Assembly (NCBI RefSeq): GCF_900107775.1
Contig: NZ_FNRF01000001.1
Location: 310,001-374,000 of the forward strand
Source: Xylanibacter ruminicola
Lineage (GTDB): Bacteria; Bacteroidota; Bacteroidia; Bacteroidales; Bacteroidaceae
Direction: 5' to 3'
DNA length: 64,000 bases
The notes under the pieces were generated by a model, which was given only the letters and a program-made list of their open reading frames with translations, ran no database searches and was not told the DNA's origin. Made by a program: the position numbers and the translations under genes. Shown piece after piece: positions 37,748-46,210 of this stretch. Position 1 is the first letter of the stretch, and every line of letters starts with the position of its first letter.

Positions 37748-39022
37748 ATGAAGATACTCATAGTAAATACAAGCGAGCGTACAGGCGGGGCAGCTGTAGC
37801 AGCCAACCGCTTGATGAAGGCTCTTAATAATAGCGGTGTAAAAGCCAAGATGCTGGTACGCGATAAGGAATCGGATACTCTGACGGTAGCCCAACTCCCC
37901 ACGTCGCCTATGAAACGCTGGCATTTCCTATGGGAGCGTCTGGTGGTATTCTGCCATCTGCACTTCAACAAGCAGCATCTGTTTGAGATCGATATCGCCA
38001 ATGCAGGAACCGACATCACCAACATGCGCGAATTCCAGGAAGCCGACATCATCCACCTGCACTGGATTAATCAGGGCATGCTATCGCTCAACAGCATCCG
38101 TAAGATTCTGCGTAGCGGCAAACCTGTGGTATGGACCATGCACGATATCTGGCCAGCCACTGGTATCTGTCATTACACCCGAGGTTGCGGCTATTTTAAA
38201 ACCACCTGCAAGCAATGCCAGCTGTTGCCAGGTGGCGGCTCGGCGAACGACCTTTCGACCGCCATCTGGAACCAGAAACAGAAGATGCTGAGCGAGCACC
38301 ACATATCGTTTGTAGCCTGCAGCAAGTGGTTAGAGGGCGAGGCCAAGAAGAGTGCCCTGCTACAGGGGCAGCATATCTGCAGCGTACCCAACCCTATTGA
38401 TACGCACATCTACCACCCCGAAGACAAGCAACAGGCCCGTCAGCATCTGGAACTGCCAACCGATAAGCGCATCATACTATTTGTGTCGCAACGTGTTACC
38501 GACGACCGCAAGGGCATGGCCTACTTTACCGATGCCATCAACCGCTTAGCAGAACAGCATCCCGAGACACGCGAGAACACGGTGATTGCCATCTTAGGTG
38601 GACACTCAGAGGATGTGGCTCCCCAGTTGGCACTGCCCGTTTATCCATTAGGCTATGTAAACGATGAGAAACGCATTGTGGATGTTTACAATGCAGCCGA
38701 CGTGTTTGTGCTGCCATCGCTTGAGGACAATCTACCAAACACCATTATGGAAGCCATGGCCTGCGGTGTGCCCTGTGTAGGATTCAGAGTAGGCGGCATT
38801 CCCGAGATGATCGATCATCAGAAGAACGGCTATGTGGCCCGTTTCCGCGATGCCGACGATCTGGCAACCGGTATCAACTGGGTGCTCAGCAATACCGACT
38901 ATGCGCAACTCGCTCAGCAAGCCGTACATCAGGTAAACATGAGCTACTCGCAGCGCAGTGTGGCCTCGAGATATATCGAAGTGTATAATCAGGCGATGGC
39001 CTACAAGCATTACAAGATATGA
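37748..39022 (+). CDS. GT4-family glycosyltransferase
   Basis: 424 aa from the ATG at 37748. An ORF extends upstream to 37661, but that part lies over the promoter. GT-B fold with an N-terminal Rossmann domain beginning MKILIVNTSERTGGAAVAANRL, the DIIHLHWINQG segment, ACSKWLEG and a C-terminal donor-binding domain with LPSLEDNLPNTIMEAMACG (the E-x7-E type motif) and GGIPEMIDHQKNG. Retaining GT4 enzymes use NDP-sugars to build surface polysaccharide. It overlaps the next gene by 4 bp (ATGA), so the three-gene set 37748-40375 is an operon, probably for surface glycan assembly. Confidence 0.9.
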   Translation: MKILIVNTSERTGGAAVAANRLMKALNNSGVKAKMLVRDKESDTLTVAQLPTSPMKRWHFLWERLVVFCHLHFNKQHLFEIDIANAGTDITNMREFQEADIIHLHWINQGMLSLNSIRKILRSGKPVVWTMHDIWPATGICHYTRGCGYFKTTCKQCQLLPGGGSANDLSTAIWNQKQKMLSEHHISFVACSKWLEGEAKKSALLQGQHICSVPNPIDTHIYHPEDKQQARQHLELPTDKRIILFVSQRVTDDRKGMAYFTDAINRLAEQHPETRENTVIAILGGHSEDVAPQLALPVYPLGYVNDEKRIVDVYNAADVFVLPSLEDNLPNTIMEAMACGVPCVGFRVGGIPEMIDHQKNGYVARFRDADDLATGINWVLSNTDYAQLAQQAVHQVNMSYSQRSVASRYIEVYNQAMAYKHYKI

Positions 39023-39597
39023 ATCCACTGACTCAAGCCGTGATACTCTCGGCCTCAACCCTGCGCATGATTCCACATATTATATTATACATGGCGAATC
39101 GCAGCAGGATTGCGCCCGATTTAGAGAAGTACTCTGCCGACGGCAGTGGTATAGGGGCCTTTATCAAAGTGTGCACCCGACAGAAGGTGTTCCGCAACCT
39201 GTTTTATTACCGCTTGGGCGAGTATGTATCGGTATTCATCAAATGGATGCTTCCCCCCGACCCTACACTCCACATCTGGTGCCCAAGCATCGGACCTGGC
39301 GCCCACTTTGAGCACAACTACGCCACCTACCTGAATGCCGAGCGTATTGGTAGCAATTTCTATTGTCTGCAGCTGGTAACATTAGGCAACGACGGTAAGA
39401 TGCAGCGCCCCATCATCGGCGACAACGTGAAAATATTTACCGGCGCCACCGTGTTTGGGGGCATCACCATCGGCAACCATGTAACCATCGGTGCCGGCGC
39501 CGTAGTTTCCAAGAACGTACCCGACAACTGTACCGTTATCGGCAATCCCGCCTATATCGTTAAGAAAGACGGACAGAACTGTAAAATTGAATTATAA
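39019..39597 (+). CDS. Serine acetyltransferase-like left-handed beta-helix acetyltransferase
   Basis: 192 aa; starts within the stop region of the GT4 gene. The C-terminal half has hexapeptide repeats (IIGDNVKIFTGATVFGGITIGNHVTIGAGAVVSKNVPDN split here as GDNVKIFTGATVFGG and IGAGAVVSKNVPDN) ending in VIGNPAYIVKK, the CysE/LbH_SAT pattern. In a cluster between two glycosyltransferases, such proteins more often acetylate a sugar of a surface polysaccharide than serine. The donor is acetyl-CoA by family; the acceptor is unknown. Confidence 0.87.
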   Translation: MNPLTQAVILSASTLRMIPHIILYMANRSRIAPDLEKYSADGSGIGAFIKVCTRQKVFRNLFYYRLGEYVSVFIKWMLPPDPTLHIWCPSIGPGAHFEHNYATYLNAERIGSNFYCLQLVTLGNDGKMQRPIIGDNVKIFTGATVFGGITIGNHVTIGAGAVVSKNVPDNCTVIGNPAYIVKKDGQNCKIEL

Positions 39598-39598
39598 C

Positions 39599-40375
39599 AT
39601 GAGTGAGATACGAATTACATACGTTACCATAACCTATAATGCAGCCAAGGTGCTGAAACGTACACTCGACAGTATGCTTGAGCAGGACTACCCTAACATC
39701 GAGCACCTGATTATAGATGGTGCATCGACGGACGACACGCTGAAAATGGTAAACGACTACATCGCCCAATCGAATGCGGCCGAAAACGGGCATCAGATAC
39801 AGGTAACATCGGAGCCCGACAAGGGTATCTACGATGCCATGAACAAAGGTCTGAGATGCCTCACAGGCGATTACGTATGTTTTCTGAATGCCGGCGATTT
39901 CCTGCCCGGCCCCGATACTGCAAGCAAGATAGCAGAAACTGTCAACTGTCAACTGCCAGCAGTTGCGTACGGCGACACCAACATTGTGGATGACGAGGGA
40001 AACTTTCTGCACCATCGCCGACTGTCACCACCTGAGCACCTCACGTGGAAATCGTTCCGCCAGGGCATGCTGGTATGCCATCAGGCATTTTATGCCCGTG
40101 CCGATTTCGCCATTGCCACACCTTACGACATGCAGTACCGCTACTCGGCCGATGTTGACTGGTGTATCCGGGTGATGAAAGCTGCCGCCAAGGAGAATGT
40201 ACCCCTGCAGAACCTGCACATGGTAGTGGCCAACTACACCCAGGAGGGACAAACAACACTCCACCACCGCGAATCGCTATTGGAGCGATATCGAGTGATG
40301 GAGCATCATTACGGACGCGTGCAAACCTTGCTACTACACTGTTGGTTTGCCGTCCGTGCGTTTCTCAAATACTAA
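39599..40375 (+). CDS. GT2-family glycosyltransferase
   Basis: 258 aa; the ATG lies 1 bp after the previous stop. GT-A fold: ITYVTITYNAAKVLKRTLDSM, then EHLIIDGASTDDTL, SEPDKGIYDAMNKGL and VCFLNAGD (the DXD-like position). This is the WcaA-like GT2 group used in surface polysaccharide synthesis. Residues ETVNCQLPA (about 113-121) are encoded by a heptamer array (39937-39957) that keeps frame because it has three units. Its stop lies 4 bp from the stop of the convergent amylase gene. Confidence 0.9.
   Translation: MSEIRITYVTITYNAAKVLKRTLDSMLEQDYPNIEHLIIDGASTDDTLKMVNDYIAQSNAAENGHQIQVTSEPDKGIYDAMNKGLRCLTGDYVCFLNAGDFLPGPDTASKIAETVNCQLPAVAYGDTNIVDDEGNFLHHRRLSPPEHLTWKSFRQGMLVCHQAFYARADFAIATPYDMQYRYSADVDWCIRVMKAAAKENVPLQNLHMVVANYTQEGQTTLHHRESLLERYRVMEHHYGRVQTLLLHCWFAVRAFLKY
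39937..39957 (+). repeat. Heptamer tandem repeat inside GT2 coding sequence
   Basis: AACTGTC, AACTGTC, AACTGCC: three 7-bp units totalling 21 bp, so the frame is kept. It falls in a probable loop between conserved motifs. Confidence 0.8.
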
Positions 40376-40379
40376 CTAA

Positions 40380-42203
40380 CTATCTTACTATGAACTTCTG
40401 CTTATTAACAATATAGATGCCCTTGGCCAGTCCGCTGAGGCCATCACTACCCTTCTTAGCCGTCTTAACCAATCGGCCATCAAGTGTATAAACCTTCTGC
40501 TCATCCTGAACATCGGTTTCAATGGCACGGATGCCCGTAGTGCTTACCACACCTTGCAGGCCCTCTTCATCATAATAGCCGCCATTAGTAAAGGCCAAGT
40601 CGCCAGTCTGGTTAGTGGTGCCATCGTTAAAGATAATGCCCTCGTTAGTGCTACTCTGGCTCTTGCGATCAGAAGCCTTATACGTCCACTTCCAAACAGT
40701 ACGCCCCTTACTATCCTCACTCAACTTCTCACAGTTCACGCCAGGCCACTGATTACCAGTATAGTTATACTGCTTGTCCCAACGCCAGCACTTTATCTGG
40801 CTGCCCCAGCTCTTAGGTGCAACAAAGAATGCACATGTTTCACCCTCGTTTACTGTACAAAACGATGGTATCTCTACGACCTCCGATGATTCATCCTCCT
40901 CAGTGATGGCCTTTACAGACGAGAGATCCACACTTTTTGCAGCATATACCTTATAATTCTTTCCTTCTACAGCCAGCTCGTAGGAAGACATATCCTTATC
41001 AGTTGCAGTCACATCTAGCTGACCAAGCAACAAAAGCAAATTACCTTTTGCACCCTTTACCTCCAACACGAATCCATTGCTTTTACTGGTGGCCGCCAGG
41101 ATTTCACTTTGATTTGAAATTTCAGCAGCCTTCCTAAGAGCAATGAGTCGTTTAAGTGTACCCTTATAAGCTTGCCAATGCTTCAGGAACAAACAGGGCG
41201 TACCTGGCATTGTGAGAATATAGGCATTAGCCGCACAGATGTTTGCACCTAGAAAATCTTTTTTCCCCTCATCTCTGCGATAGGTATCGTGGTTATCCAC
41301 AAATGTCACACTATAACGGGCATAATTGACATCGTTCGACAACTTGGAATTTGACAAGGCGCTCCAATATCCACTACCAAAGGCTGAATTAATCTGATAT
41401 TTCATAGGGAAATCAAAAGCAGCACTCTGAATAACGCCATTAATCTTAGTGCTATCGATCCAGTCTGTTACCACTTTCTTATTACTATCCCAACACTCAC
41501 CTACGCTATATGTCGGCTTCGACGAGTCATTATACATACCCGTATATTTACCAGCATATCCCTTTACCATATCATAGCGGAAGCCTGCGTAGCCTAACTC
41601 TTTCAACAAAAAGTCGAGATAGGTTTTTACGTTTTTCTGCACAGTGGCATTGGTATGGTCCAAATCGCGATAGCCAGGAAAGTTATCGCCTGTATCCTTG
41701 GCACCTGTGGTCTTATAGCCATTACTATTACATTCATCATCCTGACAGATGCCCGAGAAGTTGGTATTATCCCACTCTAGTTTGTAATCACCATAAGTTT
41801 CAGCAGGAAAATCGGTCCATGAAGTAAGACCATTCTTGTGATTAATAACCACATCCTCGATAATTCCAGTACCTTTATCCTTAAAGGTCTGTATCATCTT
41901 CTTTAACTCATCAGTTGTACCCCAACAAGAGTTATGATCGAGCCAGAAACAAGGGTCGTAACCCATTGTCTGTCGCTTATTATGATAGTAATCCGAAGTT
42001 TTTCCACTCTGAGGTACCCAAATCAGATCGAAATACTGCGAGAGCTCATCAGCCTGCTGTTCCAACACAGTCCATTTGGAATCGGCATAGCCGTCCCAAT
42101 AAAAGCCCTGTAGCATGACGCCTTTGTAATTCTCTGGCCATCCCTGTGCCACAGCAGCAACTACCACCAAGCAGAATACCAATGTGGAGTAAAATCTTCT
42201 CAT
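40380..42203 (-). CDS. Secreted GH13 alpha-amylase with starch-binding module
   Basis: 607 aa. Signal peptide about 1-19 (AAVAQ). GH13 conserved regions: EDVVINH (about 116-122), GFRYDMVKG (nucleophile D211), SVGECWD (acid/base E236) and FVDNHDT (D306), in an alpha-amylase barrel of about 25-380. A C-terminal module at about 455-550 (CAFFVAPKSWG; IKCWRWDKQYNYTGNQWPG; EGIIFNDGTTNQTGDL) resembles CBM26 starch-binding domains. The last ~50 residues (TTGIRAIE...VYTLDGRLV...LAKGIYIV) resemble the GH5 C-terminus and type IX cargo domains. It has its own promoter and LacI-type operator, downstream of the starch operon. Confidence 0.93.
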   Translation of the reverse strand: MRRFYSTLVFCLVVVAAVAQGWPENYKGVMLQGFYWDGYADSKWTVLEQQADELSQYFDLIWVPQSGKTSDYYHNKRQTMGYDPCFWLDHNSCWGTTDELKKMIQTFKDKGTGIIEDVVINHKNGLTSWTDFPAETYGDYKLEWDNTNFSGICQDDECNSNGYKTTGAKDTGDNFPGYRDLDHTNATVQKNVKTYLDFLLKELGYAGFRYDMVKGYAGKYTGMYNDSSKPTYSVGECWDSNKKVVTDWIDSTKINGVIQSAAFDFPMKYQINSAFGSGYWSALSNSKLSNDVNYARYSVTFVDNHDTYRRDEGKKDFLGANICAANAYILTMPGTPCLFLKHWQAYKGTLKRLIALRKAAEISNQSEILAATSKSNGFVLEVKGAKGNLLLLLGQLDVTATDKDMSSYELAVEGKNYKVYAAKSVDLSSVKAITEEDESSEVVEIPSFCTVNEGETCAFFVAPKSWGSQIKCWRWDKQYNYTGNQWPGVNCEKLSEDSKGRTVWKWTYKASDRKSQSSTNEGIIFNDGTTNQTGDLAFTNGGYYDEEGLQGVVSTTGIRAIETDVQDEQKVYTLDGRLVKTAKKGSDGLSGLAKGIYIVNKQKFIVR

Positions 42204-42238
42204 ATGCCTTTTAGTTATCTGTATTACTGAATCTGCTG

Positions 42239-42246
42239 CAAAGATA
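42239..42246 (-). promoter_or_regulatory. -7 element of the alpha-amylase gene
   Basis: TATCTTTG on the minus strand, 35 bp before the ATG, immediately downstream of the GH53 terminator. Confidence 0.72.
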
Positions 42247-42247
42247 T

Positions 42248-42280
42248 GAAAAAAGCCGCTTGGTTATTCCCCAAGCGGCT
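42248..42280 (-). terminator. Rho-independent terminator after GH53
   Basis: A 10-bp perfect stem (AGCCGCTTGG 42254-42263 / CCAAGCGGCT 42271-42280) with a T tract on the minus strand. Confidence 0.88.
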
Positions 42281-42300
42281 CATTTTATGCAAGTTATCTT

Positions 42301-42316
42301 GTGCAACCGTTTGCAC
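42301..42316. promoter_or_regulatory. LacI-type operator candidate, copy 2
   Basis: GTGCAACCGTTTGCAC, palindromic but for one mismatched base pair, 54 bp upstream of the amylase -7 element and 5 bp past the GH53 stop codon. Confidence 0.78.
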
Positions 42317-42321
42317 GAACA

Positions 42322-43428
42322 CTAGGATTTCGTTGAGTGATACCTGAATTCTTTCAACGCAGGAAGAGCCTTGCCTGTATGGTTATCGAACAGGCCACGA
42401 TTTAACCAGCATGGCAACAAATCATTTCCACACGCATTCTCTTCAGGGAACCACCAGAAGACTCCAGTAACATTCTTATGATTAGATAGTTCATTCATCA
42501 ACTCTCTAACAAAAGACGCCTGACCTGCAAGTGATATGGGATAAAACTCAGCATACTGGTCAGGTCCTGTAGCCCACTTATCATTTTCATGAGAATAATA
42601 GGCCGCTGTTTCAACAATCATCACTTCTTTGCCAGGGAAAGTAGACTCTAAATTATTGAGAGTAGTACCGAGGTTCTTAACAGAATTATGCCACATAGGA
42701 TAATAGCTTAGTCCTATAATGTCATAATCAAGACAATACTTTTGCAAGTGCATATAAAAGGATCTTGTCATATCCCACTCTCCTGCACGTTCTGTATGGA
42801 TTACAATTTTGGCTTCAGGACACACCTCACGACAGGCTTTGCACCCTTTACTTAACAATTTGCATAGTACGCTCCAATTATCATCTTTCATAGGATGAAT
42901 GCGCCCGACAGGCCAAAGCATCCCAAAAGTTATTTCATTGCCGACCTGAATCATATCAGGTACCACGCCCTTTGCTTTAAAAGAGCTTAAGACTCTAGAA
43001 GTATAAGCATACACACTATCCGACAAAGATTCTGGTTTTACATTTTCCCACAGATGAGGTATGGTTTGCTTGCTTGGATCAGCCCAGTAATCGCTATAAT
43101 GAATATCTAAAAGAAGATCAAATCCGGCATCTTTTACACGCTTACTCAGATTTAATGCATATTTTAGATCTTGGCAAACCCCCTCTTCTTTATGCTCTTG
43201 GGGGGCATATTCAGGATTTACAAAAAGGCGTACTCGTATGGCATTCCAACCCATCTTCTTAAAGAAGGCTAATGGTTCTATCGGCTTTCCATCGAAATCA
43301 CGATAAACTGTCCCCGCCTGTTCATAGGATGGCAACAGCGAGATATCTCCACCCAGATATTTCCTAGGTTGACCATTTGCAACCATCGCCAACATCAACA
43401 GGAAACAAAATAAACCTTTTTTTCGCAT
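42322..43428 (-). CDS. GH53 endo-beta-1,4-galactanase
   Basis: 368 aa, normal for the family. Signal peptide about 1-19 (VANGQ). GH53 signatures: KYLGGDISLLPSYEQ at the mature start, NAIRVRLFVNPEYA, LLLDIHYSDYWADP, acid/base E165 in QVGNEITFGMLWP, and nucleophile E273 in MIVETAAY. It hydrolyses beta-1,4-galactan of pectin or arabinogalactan I. It is the last gene of the operon that otherwise encodes a SusCDEF starch system, after a hairpin at 43452-43479 and before a terminator, which is an unexpected setting. Confidence 0.92.
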   Translation of the reverse strand: MRKKGLFCFLLMLAMVANGQPRKYLGGDISLLPSYEQAGTVYRDFDGKPIEPLAFFKKMGWNAIRVRLFVNPEYAPQEHKEEGVCQDLKYALNLSKRVKDAGFDLLLDIHYSDYWADPSKQTIPHLWENVKPESLSDSVYAYTSRVLSSFKAKGVVPDMIQVGNEITFGMLWPVGRIHPMKDDNWSVLCKLLSKGCKACREVCPEAKIVIHTERAGEWDMTRSFYMHLQKYCLDYDIIGLSYYPMWHNSVKNLGTTLNNLESTFPGKEVMIVETAAYYSHENDKWATGPDQYAEFYPISLAGQASFVRELMNELSNHKNVTGVFWWFPEENACGNDLLPCWLNRGLFDNHTGKALPALKEFRYHSTKS

Positions 43429-43451
43429 GACTTGTTTCTCTAAATAATCAA

Positions 43452-43479
43452 GCGGGGCACTTTTTGTAAAGTGCTCCGC
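43452..43479 (-). terminator. Intra-operon hairpin between SusF-like gene and GH53
   Basis: A 12-bp GC-rich stem (43452-43463 with 43468-43479, one G-U pair) and TTGT loop, without a T tract on the minus strand. More likely a partial terminator or mRNA-stability element than a full stop; no promoter precedes GH53. Confidence 0.6.
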
Positions 43480-43501
43480 CCAATTCTATTTAACTATAAT
43501 T

Positions 43502-44992
43502 TTATTCAACTACTTTAGCAATACTCCAATTACCGGTGATGTCGTTCAGATAGAAGTCATAAGTACCAGCAGGTACCTTGATGTTTTCACCACCAGGCTT
43601 TAAGTAGTACTTTTCCTCATCAATAGATGCACTACCATCGCCACCCCAGCTTACATCCCATTTGTGGTTCGCACGGAATTTAAGCTCAGTGTCCTCAGCA
43701 ATGGTGCCACGACCATACCAGTTATGAGGAGCTGTTGCTACCTCGGTGAGCTCAATCTCGCCAGTATCTTTCCAACCGTTGAATCCACCAATAACGGTAA
43801 TAGCCTCATATTCTGCAGTAGGAGCATCAATGATGGTCCACTCGTAGGTTCTGCTTCCCATATTTACTGTGAAGGTAGCCCATACTTGAGACTCGCTCGG
43901 ACCAATGGCACCACAACCATCAGCGTCACCACCGAAGATCAGACTACCAGTAGCAGCCGTAGAACCATTTTCGCCACCAAAGACAGCATTCCAGTCGCCG
44001 AAGTGCTCTTCCGACCAGAACTTCATGCTCCATTGACTGTTCCATGAAGTAGTGTATGAGAAATTATTGCCACCAAGTGCATACATCAGACACTGCTTGT
44101 TTTCTGAGCTCCATCCATTGGGCACACCTACCACATAGTACTTGGTTTCCTTTGGCTCATACTTGAAGTAGAACTTATTCATATCAAGGGTAATCAACCA
44201 ATCGCCTGCACCTTTGATAACAGGAGTCTTAAAACCGCCAAAACGTGGGTCTCCAGCCCATGCCAGGATATTGGGCGAAGCCCCGTCACCATCTTTTTCA
44301 CTTCCCATAGCTGCAGCATCGAGAGCGCTCCATTCTGGATTTGCACTTTCAACCCAAGGTGTTGCTGCATAGAACTTATACCAGTTATCACCCTCGCTCG
44401 TGGTTGTTACCAAAGCCTGATAAACACCTGGTTCAACCTCCGTCATCTTAATTGGATTAGCCTTATTCCATACTTGGAAGTCACCAAGAAGTACATAACC
44501 GTCTGAGCATATCTCTGGAGTAGTAGAGTAAGGAGTCAATTTCACCTCTGTCTCTGCAGATACAGGAACAGCCTCACCTGTAGTCAGGACTGCTGCCCAT
44601 TCAGTATTTACCTTAACAGCATGAGGAGTAGCAGAACGGTCTAAAGTAGCGATTTCAACAAGTGAGTCCAATTGCGATGTCGTCACAACGATTTTACCAT
44701 TCTCATATGTATAAGGAAGATTTACACCGTTGATAGTACAACTCTTCAGTGCTATCGAAGCTATGCTTTCGTCAGCTGAAGCAGTTACAATTTCAGCTGT
44801 CTTTCCTGCATTGTCCATTACGACAGTTGCCTGACTTCCTGCAACAACAGTAATGCCATAAGCAGCGGCTGGGTCACCTTGAGGATTTGACTGAGGTGCA
44901 GCCCAGTCGTTGAAATCCTCGTTACAAGAGGTGAATGCTACTGCACAGAGCAGCATTCCACCTAATAATATATGTTTCTTCATACGAATCAT
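43502..44992 (-). CDS. SusF/SusE-like multidomain starch-binding lipoprotein
   Basis: 496 aa with the start at 44992; an alternative ATG at 44983 gives a more typical MKKHILL signal. Lipobox-like FTSC (Cys about 23 from 44992). An N-terminal domain (about 40-150) precedes three consecutive beta-sandwich modules: GYVLLGDFQVWNKANP with DNWYKFYAATPW, then KYYVVGVPNGWSSENKQ with MKFWSEEHFGDW, then EAITVIGGFNGWKDTG with ELKFRANHKWDVSWGG. This repeated architecture is that of SusE/SusF, whose modules bind starch on the cell surface. It follows SusE by 11 bp. Confidence 0.88.
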   Translation of the reverse strand: MIRMKKHILLGGMLLCAVAFTSCNEDFNDWAAPQSNPQGDPAAAYGITVVAGSQATVVMDNAGKTAEIVTASADESIASIALKSCTINGVNLPYTYENGKIVVTTSQLDSLVEIATLDRSATPHAVKVNTEWAAVLTTGEAVPVSAETEVKLTPYSTTPEICSDGYVLLGDFQVWNKANPIKMTEVEPGVYQALVTTTSEGDNWYKFYAATPWVESANPEWSALDAAAMGSEKDGDGASPNILAWAGDPRFGGFKTPVIKGAGDWLITLDMNKFYFKYEPKETKYYVVGVPNGWSSENKQCLMYALGGNNFSYTTSWNSQWSMKFWSEEHFGDWNAVFGGENGSTAATGSLIFGGDADGCGAIGPSESQVWATFTVNMGSRTYEWTIIDAPTAEYEAITVIGGFNGWKDTGEIELTEVATAPHNWYGRGTIAEDTELKFRANHKWDVSWGGDGSASIDEEKYYLKPGGENIKVPAGTYDFYLNDITGNWSIAKVVE

Positions 44993-45003
44993 TATTTATT
45001 TAA

Positions 45004-46179
45004 TTATTCCACAGAACCAGTATTGTTGTCGAAGTTTACCTTCAGAGTCTTACCTGCAACAGCAATAGAGTACTCCTCACCAACATCATCGCGCCAGTTT
45101 CCATTGCAGTTATGCTCTTTGTCACGCCATACGATAGCACCGTCAACAACGGTGAACTCTGTACGCCACCAATCCTCACCAGGAACAACTATGTAAGCAC
45201 GAAGCTCAGCAGGATCGCCAGAACCAATACTCCAGTTGCTGAACGTAAACTCACCCTTAGCATCAGGAGCAGTCATCTCCTCAGCAGTCCAGCTGCCACC
45301 GCCAACGCAGTTACCAATAACACAAGCCTTACCTGGGCCTACAACAACCTTTACATTAATCTTATCACCAACAACCTTAGTAATAAACTCAAGGACATAC
45401 CAACCGGCCTTACTGAATACAATGTTACCATCGCCTGCAGCAGTAATCTCGAGTCCATCTACCTGATTATCCCACTCATCAATGAGGTCGTATCCGAACC
45501 AGTCTTCTGGCTTATAACCCCACTTGAATCCGTCACCTCCATTATATATCATGGTATAGAAACGTCCGTCTTTACTATTACCGGTATCGAATACAGGTGT
45601 CAGAGGTTTCCATGTGCTCCATGCATCGGCGATAGAGTTACCACACACATAAATAGCAGTTGGTAATGTAACATCTGACGGAGTATCATAACTCAGTACA
45701 TTCAGCTGAATTACATTAGAGAACACTTCTCCAAAATGCTCACCTGTTCCTGCAAGGAAGGCGCGAATACGGACATACAGAGGTAATGTTCCCTCAGGAT
45801 CGGCATCTTCATGGGCTGCACGATACATATCCAAAACAGCTGCATTCAATGTTGCTGCAGGAATACTTATCTGAGTAGAAGTATAAGTATCTTTCATCTC
45901 ATTCCACTCTCCTTCGGTATTACCGTCAAGAGAGAGTTGAACTGCATAAGTCACAGCAGCAGGCCATCCGCCATAGTTAGGCTGTTCTTTAACTGTCACA
46001 TTAACAGCTGTAGCAGCTGGCAAGTCGTATACGTTATTTGCTGCGAATTCAGGTGTATTGAGTTCAAATGACTCAGGCACAGTCAGTGTAGGGTTGCTAC
46101 CATTGTCGTCACTACAAGAAGTGAACAAAGGCAAAGCAGCTACCATCGTTATCAGCAGACTATAATATATCTTTTTCAT
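45004..46179 (-). CDS. SusE-like starch-binding lipoprotein
   Basis: 391 aa. Lipobox-like FTSC (Cys about 22). A SusE N-terminal domain (about 35-170; SFELNTPEFAANNVYDL; VTYAVQLSLDGN; RIRAFLAG) is followed by two C-terminal modules (AIYVCGNSIADAWSTWKPLTP; FKWGYKPEDWFGYD; and AYIVVPGEDWWRTEFTVVDG). In the starch system SusE binds maltooligosaccharides outside the cell and limits the size entering SusC. It lies between SusD3 and the SusF-like gene. Confidence 0.9.
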   Translation of the reverse strand: MKKIYYSLLITMVAALPLFTSCSDDNGSNPTLTVPESFELNTPEFAANNVYDLPAATAVNVTVKEQPNYGGWPAAVTYAVQLSLDGNTEGEWNEMKDTYTSTQISIPAATLNAAVLDMYRAAHEDADPEGTLPLYVRIRAFLAGTGEHFGEVFSNVIQLNVLSYDTPSDVTLPTAIYVCGNSIADAWSTWKPLTPVFDTGNSKDGRFYTMIYNGGDGFKWGYKPEDWFGYDLIDEWDNQVDGLEITAAGDGNIVFSKAGWYVLEFITKVVGDKINVKVVVGPGKACVIGNCVGGGSWTAEEMTAPDAKGEFTFSNWSIGSGDPAELRAYIVVPGEDWWRTEFTVVDGAIVWRDKEHNCNGNWRDDVGEEYSIAVAGKTLKVNFDNNTGSVE

Positions 46180-46210
46180 ATTCTTAATCTTTTTGATGTT
46201 TGATTATTTA

